Of a stretch of DNA of 64,000 nt, positions 33,598 through 41,802 are shown in pieces. The DNA is from an uncultured Oscillospiraceae bacterium. Lineage in GTDB: Bacteria; Bacillota; Clostridia; Oscillospirales; Ruminococcaceae. Every line of letters begins with the position of its first letter. Positions within the stretch are counted from its first letter, which is position 1. A model generated the notes under the pieces. The model worked only from the letters and a program-made list of their open reading frames with translations, ran no database searches and was not told the origin of the DNA. Made by a program: the position numbers and the translations under genes. Where the stretch lies: NCBI GenBank assembly GCA_934539585.1, contig CAKTCT010000002.1, positions 1-64,000 of the forward strand, read 5' to 3'.

Positions 33598-34911
33598 TTA
33601 GTCGTGAAGCTTCCGTTTATCGATGACGCGGACGGCCTTGCCCTCGCTTCTGGCAAGGGATTTGGGCTCGACCAGCGTGACCTTCGCCGAGATTCCTAGA
33701 ACGTAGTCCAGCTGCTTGGCGATTTTCCGCTCCTGCTCCTCGATGCCGCGGACGGTGTCGGAGAAGAAGTTGGAGTCCATTTCCACCTGGACCTCCAGGG
33801 TGTCCAGGTTGTTGACCCGGTCCACGATGAGCTGGTAATAAGGCGCGGTTCCCGCACCGGCCAGCTGCAGCAGCGCCGCTTCCACCTGGGAGGGGAAGAC
33901 GTTGACGCCGCGGATGATGAGCATATCGTCGCTGCGGCCCCGGGGCTTGGACATTTTCACCAGGGTCCGGCCGCAGGAGCAGGGCTTCCGGCTCAGGGAG
34001 GAGATGTCCCGGGTGCGGTAGCGGATCAGGGGGAGGGCTTCCTTGGTGACGCAGGTGAAGACCAGCTCGCCTTCGCTGCCCTCGGGGAGGACTTCGCCGG
34101 TGTCGGGGTCGATGATTTCCACGATGAAGTGGTCCTCGCTGACATGCATCCCCGACTGCTCATCGCACTCAAAGGCCACGCCGGGGCCCATGATCTCCGA
34201 CAGGCCGTAGATGTCGTGGGCCTTGAGGCCCAGGCGGCGCTCGATCTCCCGGCGCATTTCCTCGGTCCAGGGCTCTGCGCCGAAGATGCCGGATTTCAGG
34301 TGGAGCCTGCCCTGGAGGCCCATTTCCTCAATGGTCTCCCCCAGATACAGGGCGTAGGAGGGGGTGCAGGCCAGGATGGTGGAGCCGAAGTCCTGCATGA
34401 TCTGGATCTGGCGCTTGGTGTTGCCGGTGGAGACGGGGATCACCGACGCGCCCATTTTCTGGCCGCCGTAGTGGAGCCCCAGGCCGCCGGTGAACAGGCC
34501 GTAGCCGTAGGAGATGTGGAGATAGTCCTCCTTGCTGCCGCCGGCCGCCACAATGGCCCGGGCGGCGATCTCCCCCCAGGTCTGGAGGTCCTTGGCGGTG
34601 TAGCCCACCACGGTCTGCTTGCCGGTGGTGCCGCTGGAGGCGTGGATCTCCGCCACCTCCGACTGGGGGACGGCGAACATGCCGTAGGGGTAGTTGTCCC
34701 GGAGGTCCTGCTTGGTGGTGAAGGGAAGCTTCGACAGGTCGTCCACGGAGCGGATGTCTTCGGGTTTCAGGCCAATGGCGTCCATTTTGGCGCGATAAGG
34801 GGCCACATGGTCGTAGACCCGGCGGACGGTGTCCACCAGCCGCTGGCTCTGGAGGGCCCGCATTTCGTCCCGGGACATGGTTTCCAGTTTTCCGTTAAAG
34901 TAGTTGCCCAT
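33598..34911 (-). CDS. Phenylacetate-CoA ligase family enzyme (second copy)
   Basis: 437 residues, AMP-forming acyl-CoA synthetase of the PaaK group. Motifs: the P-loop HASSGTTGKQTVVGYT, AEPWTEEMR, YGLSEIMGPGVAFEC (the YGxxE adenylation motif) and the C-terminal GRSDDMLIIRGVNVFPSQVE hinge. PaaK makes aryl-acetyl-CoA from the acid, ATP and CoA; in organisms using IorAB it may run in reverse to make ATP. It lies after iorB and is about half identical by eye to the copy at 37277-38581. The ribosome site is weak (GGAAAGG, about 15 bases away). Confidence 0.9.
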   Translation of the reverse strand: MGNYFNGKLETMSRDEMRALQSQRLVDTVRRVYDHVAPYRAKMDAIGLKPEDIRSVDDLSKLPFTTKQDLRDNYPYGMFAVPQSEVAEIHASSGTTGKQTVVGYTAKDLQTWGEIAARAIVAAGGSKEDYLHISYGYGLFTGGLGLHYGGQKMGASVIPVSTGNTKRQIQIMQDFGSTILACTPSYALYLGETIEEMGLQGRLHLKSGIFGAEPWTEEMRREIERRLGLKAHDIYGLSEIMGPGVAFECDEQSGMHVSEDHFIVEIIDPDTGEVLPEGSEGELVFTCVTKEALPLIRYRTRDISSLSRKPCSCGRTLVKMSKPRGRSDDMLIIRGVNVFPSQVEAALLQLAGAGTAPYYQLIVDRVNNLDTLEVQVEMDSNFFSDTVRGIEEQERKIAKQLDYVLGISAKVTLVEPKSLARSEGKAVRVIDKRKLHD

Positions 34912-34943
34912 TGTCGTTTTTCAGCCTTTCCTTTGGTGTCTGC

Positions 34944-35519
34944 TCAGTTCTGGCCCCGGCCCAGAGCGAAGGCCTTGCGGTTCAGCTCCAGGAATTTGGG
35001 CGGGACACATTCCTCCAGGGCCTTCTGCCACATTTCCTCGGAGAAGTCCATGGCGTTGGCCACGGCGCCCATGAGGACCACGTTGGTGGCTTTGGCGCTG
35101 CCCGCCTGTTCCGCCAGGTGGAGGGCGTCAAAGAGCTTCAGGTTCACGCCCAGGCTGCGGAGCTTCCCGGCGATGTCCTCGGGATACTGGGCGCTGCCCA
35201 TAATCACGGGCATGGGGGCGATCTTCTGGTCGTTGACCACCAGGGTCCCGCCTTTTTTCAGGAAGCCGACCCAGCGGGCCGCCTCCAGCAGCTCAAAGGA
35301 GATGATGATGTCGGCCTCGCCCTCGTTGATCACGGGGCTCCAGACCGTTTCGTCGGAGTATTTCACATAAGTGACCACGGAGCCGCCCCGCTGGGACATG
35401 CCGTGGACCTCGGAGACCTTGACGTCGTAGCCCGCCTGCATCACCACATGTCCTAAGAGCTTGCTGGCCAGAAGACTGCCCTGGCCGCCGACGCCGACGA
35501 TCATGATGTTCTGATTCAT
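34944..35519 (-). CDS. iorB: Indolepyruvate:ferredoxin oxidoreductase, beta subunit
   Basis: 191 residues, gamma-domain type subunit of the 2-oxoacid:ferredoxin oxidoreductase family. It starts MNQNIMIVGVGGQGSLLASKLLG, the typical VGGQG motif, and contains EVHGMSQRGGSV, which contacts CoA or the partner. The ATG at 35519 is preceded by AAAGGGG and overlaps the iorA stop by four bases, so the subunits are made together. With IorA it oxidatively decarboxylates aryl pyruvates to aryl-acetyl-CoA, reducing ferredoxin. Confidence 0.93.
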   Translation of the reverse strand: MNQNIMIVGVGGQGSLLASKLLGHVVMQAGYDVKVSEVHGMSQRGGSVVTYVKYSDETVWSPVINEGEADIIISFELLEAARWVGFLKKGGTLVVNDQKIAPMPVIMGSAQYPEDIAGKLRSLGVNLKLFDALHLAEQAGSAKATNVVLMGAVANAMDFSEEMWQKALEECVPPKFLELNRKAFALGRGQN

Positions 35520-37258
35520 TTCGCTTCCCCTTTCTCCCCGATGGCGTGGAATTTGCAAAGCTCCTTGCAGAGGCCGCAGCCCACGCAGAGGGTGTCGTCA
35601 ATGGCCGCTTTGCCGTCCTGGATGCGGATGGCGGGGCAGCCCAGCTTCAGGCAGGCCTTGCAGCCCCGGCAGCCGGACGGGTCAATGACCAGAGGGGGAT
35701 TGTGCTTCACGTATTTCAAGAGGGCGCAGGGACGCCGGGAGATGATCACCGAAGGCTCCCTGACGGCCAGTTCTTCCTCGATGGCCTGGCGGGTGGCTTT
35801 CAGGTCGTAGGGGTCCACCACCCGGACCCGGTTGATGCCGATGGCGTCGCAGACCTTTTCGATGCTGACCTTGGCCGTGGGGTCGCCCTTCAGGGTGAAG
35901 CCGGTGGTGGGGTTCTGCTGGTGGCCGGTCATGCCGGTGATGGAGTTGTCCAGGACGATGACGGTGGAGATGCCCTGGTTGTAGGAAATATCGATGAGGC
36001 CGGTGATGCCGGAGTGGATGAAGGTGGAGTCGCCGATGACTGCCACGGATTTGGCCGCCGACTCCTCGCCCCGGGCCATGTTGAAGCCGTGGAGGCCGGA
36101 GATGGACGCGCCCATGCAGATGGTGGTGTCCATGGCGGAGAGGGGAGCGCTGGCTCCCAGGGTGTAGCAGCCGATGTCGCCGGAAACGGTGACTTTCAGC
36201 TGGTTCAGGACGAAGAACAATCCCCGGTGGGGACATCCGGCGCAGAGAACCGGGGGACGTCCGGGAACGGCTTCGGGGAAGGCGTAGGTCTCCTCGGTCT
36301 TGCCCAGGAGTTTTTCCGCCAGGAGCTTCTGGGAGAACTCGCCGATCCAGGGAAACAGCTCCTTGCCGATGACGTTGACGCCGATCTTTCTGCAGTGGGT
36401 CTCGATGACGTCGTCCAGCTCCTCGATGACGTAGAGGGTGTCCACCTGGGCGGCGAAATCCTGGATGAGCTTCACAGGTAGGGGGTTGATCATGCCCAGC
36501 TTCAGGTAGCTGGCGTGATCCCCCAGGACCTCCCGGGCGTACATGTAGGCGGAGCCGGCGGCGATGACGCCGATTTTCTTATCGCCCCAGAAGACCTGGT
36601 TGATGGGGGCGGTCTCCGCCCACTCCCGCAGGGCTTCGGTGCGCTTTTCCACCAGGACGTGCTTGGGCCGGGCAAAGGCGGGCATCATGACGTACTTGGC
36701 GGGATTTTTCACGTAGGGCTTCAGAGGGGGCTCCACCCGTTCGCCGGTTTCCACCAGGCTCTGGGAGTGGGAGATGCGGGTGGACATCCGCAGCATCACC
36801 GGGGTATCGAAGTCCTCGGAGAGCTGGAAGGCCAGCCTGGCGTAGGCCAGGGCGTCGGCGGAGTCCGCGGGCTCCAGCATGGGGACCTTGGCGGAAACGG
36901 CGTAGTGGCGGGAGTCCTGCTCGTTCTGGGAGGAGTGCATCCCGGGGTCGTCGGCCACGGCAATGACCAGACCGGCGTTGACGCCGGCGTAGGAAACGGT
37001 GAACAGCGGGTCCGCGGCTACGTTGGCGCCTACGTGCTTCATGGCGCAGAAGGAGCGGCGGCCGCCGATGGCTGCGCCGATGGCCACCTCCATGGCCACC
37101 TTTTCGTTGGGGGCCCATTCGGCGTAGATTTCGTCGTATCTGGCGGCGCTTTCGGTGATCTCGGTGCTCGGCGTGCCGGGATAGCTGGAGATGATCCGAC
37201 ATCCGGCCTCGTAAAGCCCTCTGGCAACAGCTTCGTTGCCCAGCAGCAGTTTTTTCAA
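35516..37258 (-). CDS. iorA: Indolepyruvate:ferredoxin oxidoreductase, alpha subunit
   Basis: 580 residues, full length. The start is TTG at 37258 with AAGGA upstream. Order of domains: pyrimidine-binding region (SSYPGTPSTEITE), transketolase C-like part, thiamine-diphosphate domain (CAGCPHRGL, TICMGASISGLHG, VIGDSTFIHSGI, with the GDS...N-type Mg site) and a C-terminal two-cluster ferredoxin (CRGCKACLKLGCPAI and CVGCGLCKELCKFHAI). It converts indolepyruvate, phenylpyruvate and 4-hydroxyphenylpyruvate to the aryl-acetyl-CoA, giving electrons to ferredoxin. An upstream PaaK-like gene is 18 bp away. Confidence 0.95.
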   Translation of the reverse strand: MKKLLLGNEAVARGLYEAGCRIISSYPGTPSTEITESAARYDEIYAEWAPNEKVAMEVAIGAAIGGRRSFCAMKHVGANVAADPLFTVSYAGVNAGLVIAVADDPGMHSSQNEQDSRHYAVSAKVPMLEPADSADALAYARLAFQLSEDFDTPVMLRMSTRISHSQSLVETGERVEPPLKPYVKNPAKYVMMPAFARPKHVLVEKRTEALREWAETAPINQVFWGDKKIGVIAAGSAYMYAREVLGDHASYLKLGMINPLPVKLIQDFAAQVDTLYVIEELDDVIETHCRKIGVNVIGKELFPWIGEFSQKLLAEKLLGKTEETYAFPEAVPGRPPVLCAGCPHRGLFFVLNQLKVTVSGDIGCYTLGASAPLSAMDTTICMGASISGLHGFNMARGEESAAKSVAVIGDSTFIHSGITGLIDISYNQGISTVIVLDNSITGMTGHQQNPTTGFTLKGDPTAKVSIEKVCDAIGINRVRVVDPYDLKATRQAIEEELAVREPSVIISRRPCALLKYVKHNPPLVIDPSGCRGCKACLKLGCPAIRIQDGKAAIDDTLCVGCGLCKELCKFHAIGEKGEAK

Positions 37259-37276
37259 GAGTCTCTTCCTTTCTGT

Positions 37277-38581
37277 TTACGCCTGGGGCTGATTCCGCAG
37301 GTCGATGATGCGTTTCGCTTTGCCCTGGAACCGCTCGATGGACTTGGGCTCGCAGAGGGTGACTTTGGTCTCGATGCCCAGTACGGTTTTCAGGTGGGCC
37401 CGGACGTCCTTCTGAATCTCGGACAGCTTCTTGTACTCGTCCAGGAGGCTGCCGTCGGTGAGCTCTACCTTGACCTCCAGGGTGTCCATGTAGCCCTCCC
37501 GGCGGAGGATCAGCTGGTAGTGGGGGCCGATGTGGGGCAGCGTGACCAGGACGCTTTCGATCTGGGTGGGGAAGACGTTGACGCCGCGGATCTTCATCAT
37601 ATCGTCGCTGCGGCCCTTGATCTTATCCATGCGGACGAAGGTGCGGCCGCACTTGCAGGGCTCGTAGTTCAGGCGGGTCAGGTCCTTGGTGCGGTAGCGG
37701 AGGAGGGGGAAGCCCTCTTTGGTAAGGGTGGTGATGACCAGCTCGCCGGTTTCGCCTCGGGGCAGGACCTGGCCGGTGGCGGAGTCGATGAGCTCGGGGA
37801 GGAAGTGGTCCTCGGAGATGTGCATGCCGTCCCGGTAGATACATTCGCCGGAAACACCGGGGCCCATGAGCTCGCTCATGCCGTAGTTATCCGTGGCGAA
37901 GACGTGGAAGCTCTTTTCCACCTGATCCCGCATCTCCGGGGTGCAGCCCTCGGAGCCGAACAGGCCCAGCCGGAGCTTTAAGTCGTCCAGCACGCCTTTT
38001 TCCCGGGCGACCTCGCTCATATAAAGGGCGTAGGAGGGGGTGGAGACCAGGGCGGTGGTGCCGAAGTCTTTCAGGATCATGACCTGCTTTTCGGTGTTGC
38101 CGCTGGAGATGGGGATCACCGCCGCGCCGATCTTTTCCAGGCCGTAATGGAGGCCAAGGGCGCCGGTGAACAGGCCGTAGCCGAAGGAAATCTGAACGAT
38201 ATCTTCATCGGTGACGCCTACGGCTACACAGAGCCGGGCGACCAGATCGGACCAGGTGTTCAGGTCGTTTTTGGTGTAGCCAACCACGGTGGGTTTGCCG
38301 GTAGTGCCGCTGGAGGCGTGGATTCGGGCGATATTCTTCATAGGCTGGGCGAAAAGGCCGAAGGGGTAGTTGTCCCGGATGTCCTCCTTGGTGGTGAAGG
38401 GGATGTATTCCACGTCGGAAAGCTGCTTGATCTTATCCGCCGTGACGCCGCATTGATCCAACCGCTTCTGATAAAAGGGAACGTTGCGGTAGCAGTAATC
38501 CACCACCCATTTCAGCCGTTCCAGCTGAAGTGCTTCCAGCTCCTTGCGGGGCATGGTTTCCAGATCCTTTTGAAAGAACAT
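37277..38581 (-). CDS. Phenylacetate-CoA ligase family enzyme (first copy)
   Basis: 434 residues, first gene of the operon. It has the P-loop HASSGTTGKPTVVGYT, GSEGCTPEMRD, YGMSELMGPGVSGEC and the hinge GRSDDMMKIRGVNVFPTQIE. The GGAAAGGATGGAG stretch before the ATG is a good ribosome site. Two such ligases around iorAB suggest separate acyl-CoA substrates (for example phenylacetate and indoleacetate), which cannot be told from sequence. In energy metabolism the enzyme would recover ATP from aryl-acetyl-CoA. Confidence 0.92.
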   Translation of the reverse strand: MFFQKDLETMPRKELEALQLERLKWVVDYCYRNVPFYQKRLDQCGVTADKIKQLSDVEYIPFTTKEDIRDNYPFGLFAQPMKNIARIHASSGTTGKPTVVGYTKNDLNTWSDLVARLCVAVGVTDEDIVQISFGYGLFTGALGLHYGLEKIGAAVIPISSGNTEKQVMILKDFGTTALVSTPSYALYMSEVAREKGVLDDLKLRLGLFGSEGCTPEMRDQVEKSFHVFATDNYGMSELMGPGVSGECIYRDGMHISEDHFLPELIDSATGQVLPRGETGELVITTLTKEGFPLLRYRTKDLTRLNYEPCKCGRTFVRMDKIKGRSDDMMKIRGVNVFPTQIESVLVTLPHIGPHYQLILRREGYMDTLEVKVELTDGSLLDEYKKLSEIQKDVRAHLKTVLGIETKVTLCEPKSIERFQGKAKRIIDLRNQPQA

Positions 38582-38625
38582 CGTTCTCCATCCTTTCCCA
38601 TCGCGGAGGCCCGCGACTTATTTTT

Positions 38626-38732
38626 ATTGTACTCTGTTTTTCGCCGCTTTGCAAGGGGGAAGCAGTTCACTGCTTTAATGCGACTAATGGACAAATCGCT
38701 TTCATTATAGCATACATCGGCCCGTTCCGCAA
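38626..38732 (-). promoter_or_regulatory. Two tandem promoters of the paaK-iorAB operon
   Basis: Proximal: -35 TTGCAA (38654-38649), 17-bp spacer, -10 TACAAT (38631-38626). Distal: -35 TTGCGG (38732-38727), 17-bp spacer, -10 TATAAT (38709-38704). Both read on the minus strand. The remaining intergenic DNA to 38801 has no other visible feature. Confidence 0.7.
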
Positions 38733-38801
38733 TGGCTTTGGGAAAAATTCTCCCACATTTTCGGCGGGAACCCAAGGGGCGGAAAAAATTTCCCAAAGGG
38801 G

Positions 38802-38830
38802 TTGACACTTTAGCATAGTAGTGCTATAAT
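38802..38830 (+). promoter_or_regulatory. Strong consensus promoter of the amino-acid ABC operon, with a palindrome in the spacer
   Basis: Perfect -35 TTGACA (38802-38807) and -10 TATAAT (38825-38830) with a 17-bp spacer. The spacer and -10 contain TAGCA-N6-TGCTA (38811-38826), a palindrome placed where a repressor would block RNA polymerase. The repressor is unknown. Confidence 0.85.
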
Positions 38831-38888
38831 CTGTTAGTGTTCGAAAGAGACAGCTTTCGGAAAATCACGGAAAAGGAACGGTACCCTT

Positions 38889-39734
38889 ATGAAACGGATG
38901 AAAATTTTCGCCGCGCTGCTGGCGCTGACCATGGCTGCGGTCTCCCTGTTCTCCTGCGGAAAGGCGGAGAAGAAATACGTCACCCTCCCCGAGGACTTCG
39001 GCTCGGAGGAATACGCCATCGGCTTCCGGCCCGGCGACGTGGCCCTGGCCAAGGAGGTCCAGCGCATTCTGGACGAGATGTGCGAGGACGGCACCTCTGC
39101 CAAAATTTCGGAAAAATGGTTCAGCACCAATCTCATCGTCAACGACCGGGACTATCCCCGGGACGAGGAGGTTTCCGCTGACGACACCTCTCTGGAGGAC
39201 CTGAAAAGCCGGGGCAAGTTCATTCTGGGCCTGGACGACAGCTTCCCGCCCATGGGCTTCCGGGATGAAAACAACGAAATCGTCGGCGTGGACATCGACC
39301 TGGCCGCCGAGGTGTGCAAGCGCCTGGGGGTGGAGCTGGTGGTCCAGCCCATCAACTGGGATTCCAAGGAGCTGGAGCTGACCTCCGGCAAGATCGACTG
39401 CATCTGGAACGGCATGACTGTCACCGACGAGCGCATTGAGGCCATGTTCCTCTCCAAGCCCTACCTGGACAACCGCCAGGTGGTCATTGTGGAGGAGGGC
39501 AGCAAGATTGCCCAGGTCTCCGATCTGGCCGGGAAAACCGTGGGCCTGCAGAAGGGCTCCTCCGCCCGGGAAGCCTTTGACGCCAACCCCATCGCCTCCC
39601 AGGTGAAGGAGGTCGTGGAGTACGAGGACAACGTCTCCGCCTTCCTGGACCTGCAGGCGGGACGCATCGACGCTCTTCTGGTGGATGAGGTGGCCGGAAA
39701 CTACATCATCGCCACCTACGGCAAGAACAACTAA
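38889..39734 (+). CDS. Amino-acid ABC transporter substrate-binding lipoprotein, apparently circularly permuted
   Basis: 281 residues. Signal peptide with lipobox, Cys23. Residues 30-82 (VTLPEDFGSEEYAIGFRPGD...DGTSAKISEKWF) are what normally forms the very C-terminus of family 3 (PBP type 2) receptors. Only after a linker (about 83-100) comes the normal N-terminal start (SLEDLKSRGKFILGLDDSF, FPPMGF, VGVDIDLAAEVCKRLG). The protein then ends at LLVDEVAGNYIIATYGKNN, just where ordinary relatives would continue into the YVTLPEDFGSEEYAIGF segment. All pieces of one domain are therefore present once, in rotated order. In this fold the C-terminal helices pack on the N-terminal lobe, so rotation is structurally credible. 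The transporter genes downstream are normal. Confidence 0.8.
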   Translation: MKRMKIFAALLALTMAAVSLFSCGKAEKKYVTLPEDFGSEEYAIGFRPGDVALAKEVQRILDEMCEDGTSAKISEKWFSTNLIVNDRDYPRDEEVSADDTSLEDLKSRGKFILGLDDSFPPMGFRDENNEIVGVDIDLAAEVCKRLGVELVVQPINWDSKELELTSGKIDCIWNGMTVTDERIEAMFLSKPYLDNRQVVIVEEGSKIAQVSDLAGKTVGLQKGSSAREAFDANPIASQVKEVVEYEDNVSAFLDLQAGRIDALLVDEVAGNYIIATYGKNN

Positions 39735-39802
39735 GACGGCTGCGCCGCCCTTGGGCAGGAGTCTTCCCGGCTCCTGCCCTTTGGCTGCAAATGGAGGTTT
39801 TT

Positions 39803-40495
39803 ATGGAAGCGTTTCAGAAGTTCTGGGCCGGACTGGCGGGGCAGGCGGTCTACCTGGGCAAGCTGGGGGTGAACATGCTCCCGGGGCTGCAATATACCGT
39901 GGGACTGTTTCTCGTGACGGTGGTGCTGTCCATTCCCCTGGGGATGGGCCTTGCGCTGCTGCGGAACAGCCGGGTAGGGGTTCTGCGGGGGCTGACGGGG
40001 TTCTACGTCTGGCTCATGCGGGGGACGCCGCTGCTTTTGCAGCTGTTTTTCTTCTATTACGGGCTGACGTTTCTTCCGGTCATCGGGCCGTACCTGGTCA
40101 TGGGGCGGTTCCAGGCGGCCTGCGTCACCTTTGTGCTGAACTACGCCGCGTATTTCTGCGAAATCTTCCGGGGGGGCATCCTCTCGGTGGAAAAGGGGCA
40201 GTATGAGGCCGCCCAGGTCCTGGGGTTCACCAAGTGGCAGACCAGCCTGAAGATCGTTTTCCCCCAGATGCTCAAGGTCAGCCTGCCGTCGGTGAGCAAC
40301 GAGTGCATCACCCTGGTCAAGGACACTGCCCTGATTACGGCCATCGGCGTGACGGAGATCATCTACTTCGCCAAATCCGCCGTGAACCGGGACGTCAACG
40401 TTTCCGCCTACGTCATTGCCGCGATCCTCTATCTGGTGATGACCTATGGGCTGACCAAGCTGTTCAACTGGCTGGAAAAGAAGTTCCGCTATTAA
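39803..40495 (+). CDS. Amino-acid ABC transporter permease (HisM/GlnP family)
   Basis: 230 residues with about five membrane segments. The ATG at 39803 has TGGAGG just upstream; the earlier ATG at 39791 overlaps that site. Family motifs: GLQYTVGLFLVTVVLSIPLG, WLMRGTPLLLQLFFFYYG and the EAA loop QYEAAQVLGFTKWQTSLKIV. It would form the membrane channel for an amino acid delivered by the lipoprotein encoded upstream. It is followed 15 bp later by the ATPase gene. Confidence 0.93.
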   Translation: MEAFQKFWAGLAGQAVYLGKLGVNMLPGLQYTVGLFLVTVVLSIPLGMGLALLRNSRVGVLRGLTGFYVWLMRGTPLLLQLFFFYYGLTFLPVIGPYLVMGRFQAACVTFVLNYAAYFCEIFRGGILSVEKGQYEAAQVLGFTKWQTSLKIVFPQMLKVSLPSVSNECITLVKDTALITAIGVTEIIYFAKSAVNRDVNVSAYVIAAILYLVMTYGLTKLFNWLEKKFRY

Positions 40496-40510
40496 AAGGA
40501 GGGAATCGCC

Positions 40511-41254
40511 ATGAGTATGATCACCGTATCCGATTTGCGCAAGTCCTTTGCCGGCGAGCCCGTCCTGGACGGCGTGACGTTTTCCGTGGAAAAGGGGGAG
40601 ACCGTGGCTGTCATCGGGCCCTCCGGGGCGGGAAAGAGCACCATGCTCCGGTGCCTTATCGACCTGGAGACAGCCGATGGCGGCAGCATCCGCATCGAGG
40701 ACCGGCCCCTTCTGGAGGACGGCCGCTATGCCGGTGAAAAGGAACGCCGGAAGGTCTGCGCCAGGATGGGAATGGTTTTCCAGAACTTCAACCTGTTCCC
40801 CCATATGACCGTGCTGCGGAACCTGACCCTACCGCCGGTCAACGCCAAGCGGTGCTCCCGGGCTGAGGCGGAGGAAAAGGCCCGGGGGTTGCTGAAAAAG
40901 GTAGGTCTGGAGGGCAAGGAGAACGCCCGGCCCTCGGAGCTTTCCGGCGGGCAGAAGCAGCGGGTGGCCATTGCCCGGGCGCTGATGATGGAGCCGGATA
41001 TGCTGCTTTTCGACGAGCCCACCTCGGCGTTGGACCCCCAGCTGACCGGGGAGGTCCTGGCGGTGATCCGGGAGCTGGCCCGGGAGAAGATGACCATGAT
41101 CGTCGTCACCCACGAAATGGGATTTGCCCGGGAGGCCGCGGATAAGGTGCTGTTCATGGGGGACCATGTGATTATTGAGGAGGGTACGCCGGAGGAGATT
41201 TTCGAGCGGCCGAAGGACCCGAGGATCACGGAGTTTGTGTCCAAAATTCTTTGA
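40511..41254 (+). CDS. Amino-acid ABC transporter ATP-binding protein (GlnQ/HisP family)
   Basis: 247 residues. Walker A GPSGAGKST, Q-loop VFQNFNLF, signature LSGGQKQRVAIARAL, Walker B LLFDEPTSALDP and H-loop VVTHEMGFA are all intact. It powers uptake through the permease encoded just upstream. AAAAGGAGGG precedes the ATG with good spacing. The operon ends here; the hairpin-rich element begins 57 bp later and may act as its terminator. Confidence 0.95.
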   Translation: MSMITVSDLRKSFAGEPVLDGVTFSVEKGETVAVIGPSGAGKSTMLRCLIDLETADGGSIRIEDRPLLEDGRYAGEKERRKVCARMGMVFQNFNLFPHMTVLRNLTLPPVNAKRCSRAEAEEKARGLLKKVGLEGKENARPSELSGGQKQRVAIARALMMEPDMLLFDEPTSALDPQLTGEVLAVIRELAREKMTMIVVTHEMGFAREAADKVLFMGDHVIIEEGTPEEIFERPKDPRITEFVSKIL

Positions 41255-41310
41255 CGACGCGGCAACGATTTGGGCGGCCCGTTGGAATTTTTCCGCAGCG
41301 TAAACAAACC

Positions 41311-41773
41311 AAGTTTTCGGTCCAGCCTTTTGAAAAAGGCTGGCAGGTGGAGGGCGGCGCCCTCCTCGCTTTCCGCAGAAAGCGAAATCCTACTTGTTGC
41401 GCCTCGGGCGCAACCCAAAAAGAAGGAAAGGCGGCCCGCAGGCCGCCCGCGGATGTCCCCGCGGCCGCAATTTTGAAAAAATTGCGGCATGACGCACTCC
41501 TGATTCACCCAAAGCGAAAACCCGCGCCAGCGAGTCGAAGCGTTTCTACGTTTCTTCTCGCTGGCGCGGTTATCGTTTGTGGGTGGTAGGTGCAGGACTT
41601 CGTCCTGAGGGGAACCCCTTGATAGGGTTCCCCTCGGTCCGACAGCCCACCGGGCTGTCAGACCTTCCCCTCCTGATCTCTTTATATCATCAGAGGTTTC
41701 GCCCTCTGCGGAGGGCGAGGAGGGCTCCGCCCTCCACCTGCCAGCCTTTTGAAAAAGGCTGGACCGAAAACTT
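41311..41773. repeat. 463-bp hairpin-rich element with 73-bp terminal inverted repeats
   Basis: The ends 41311-41383 and 41773-41701 are inverted copies identical at 66 of 73 positions. Four of the seven differences are paired: GCTTTC-CGCA-GAAAGC on the left is GCCCTC-CGCA-GAGGGC on the right, so both strands of that stem changed together. The element holds at least 14 near-perfect hairpins with 2-7 base loops, in groups: 41322-41343, 41349-41365, 41367-41384; 41396-41414; 41430-41447, 41447-41464, 41464-41488; a 13-bp stem at 41522-41569; 41593-41607, 41607-41635, 41636-41664; and the mirror set 41701-41716, 41719-41735, 41741-41762. No protein is encoded; frames through it lack ribosome sites. 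No target duplication was found. Confidence 0.85.
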
Positions 41774-41802
41774 TCTTGTGCTGACGGACAGGTGGTGCTT
41801 TA

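Noticed and set aside
41251..41589. Small proteins encoded in the hairpin-rich element
   Set aside because: Open frames cross inverted repeats without ribosome sites, and their sequence follows the repeat structure.
41311..41773. CRISPR array
   Set aside because: The hairpins differ from one another, are unevenly spaced, and there are no constant repeats separated by unique spacers.
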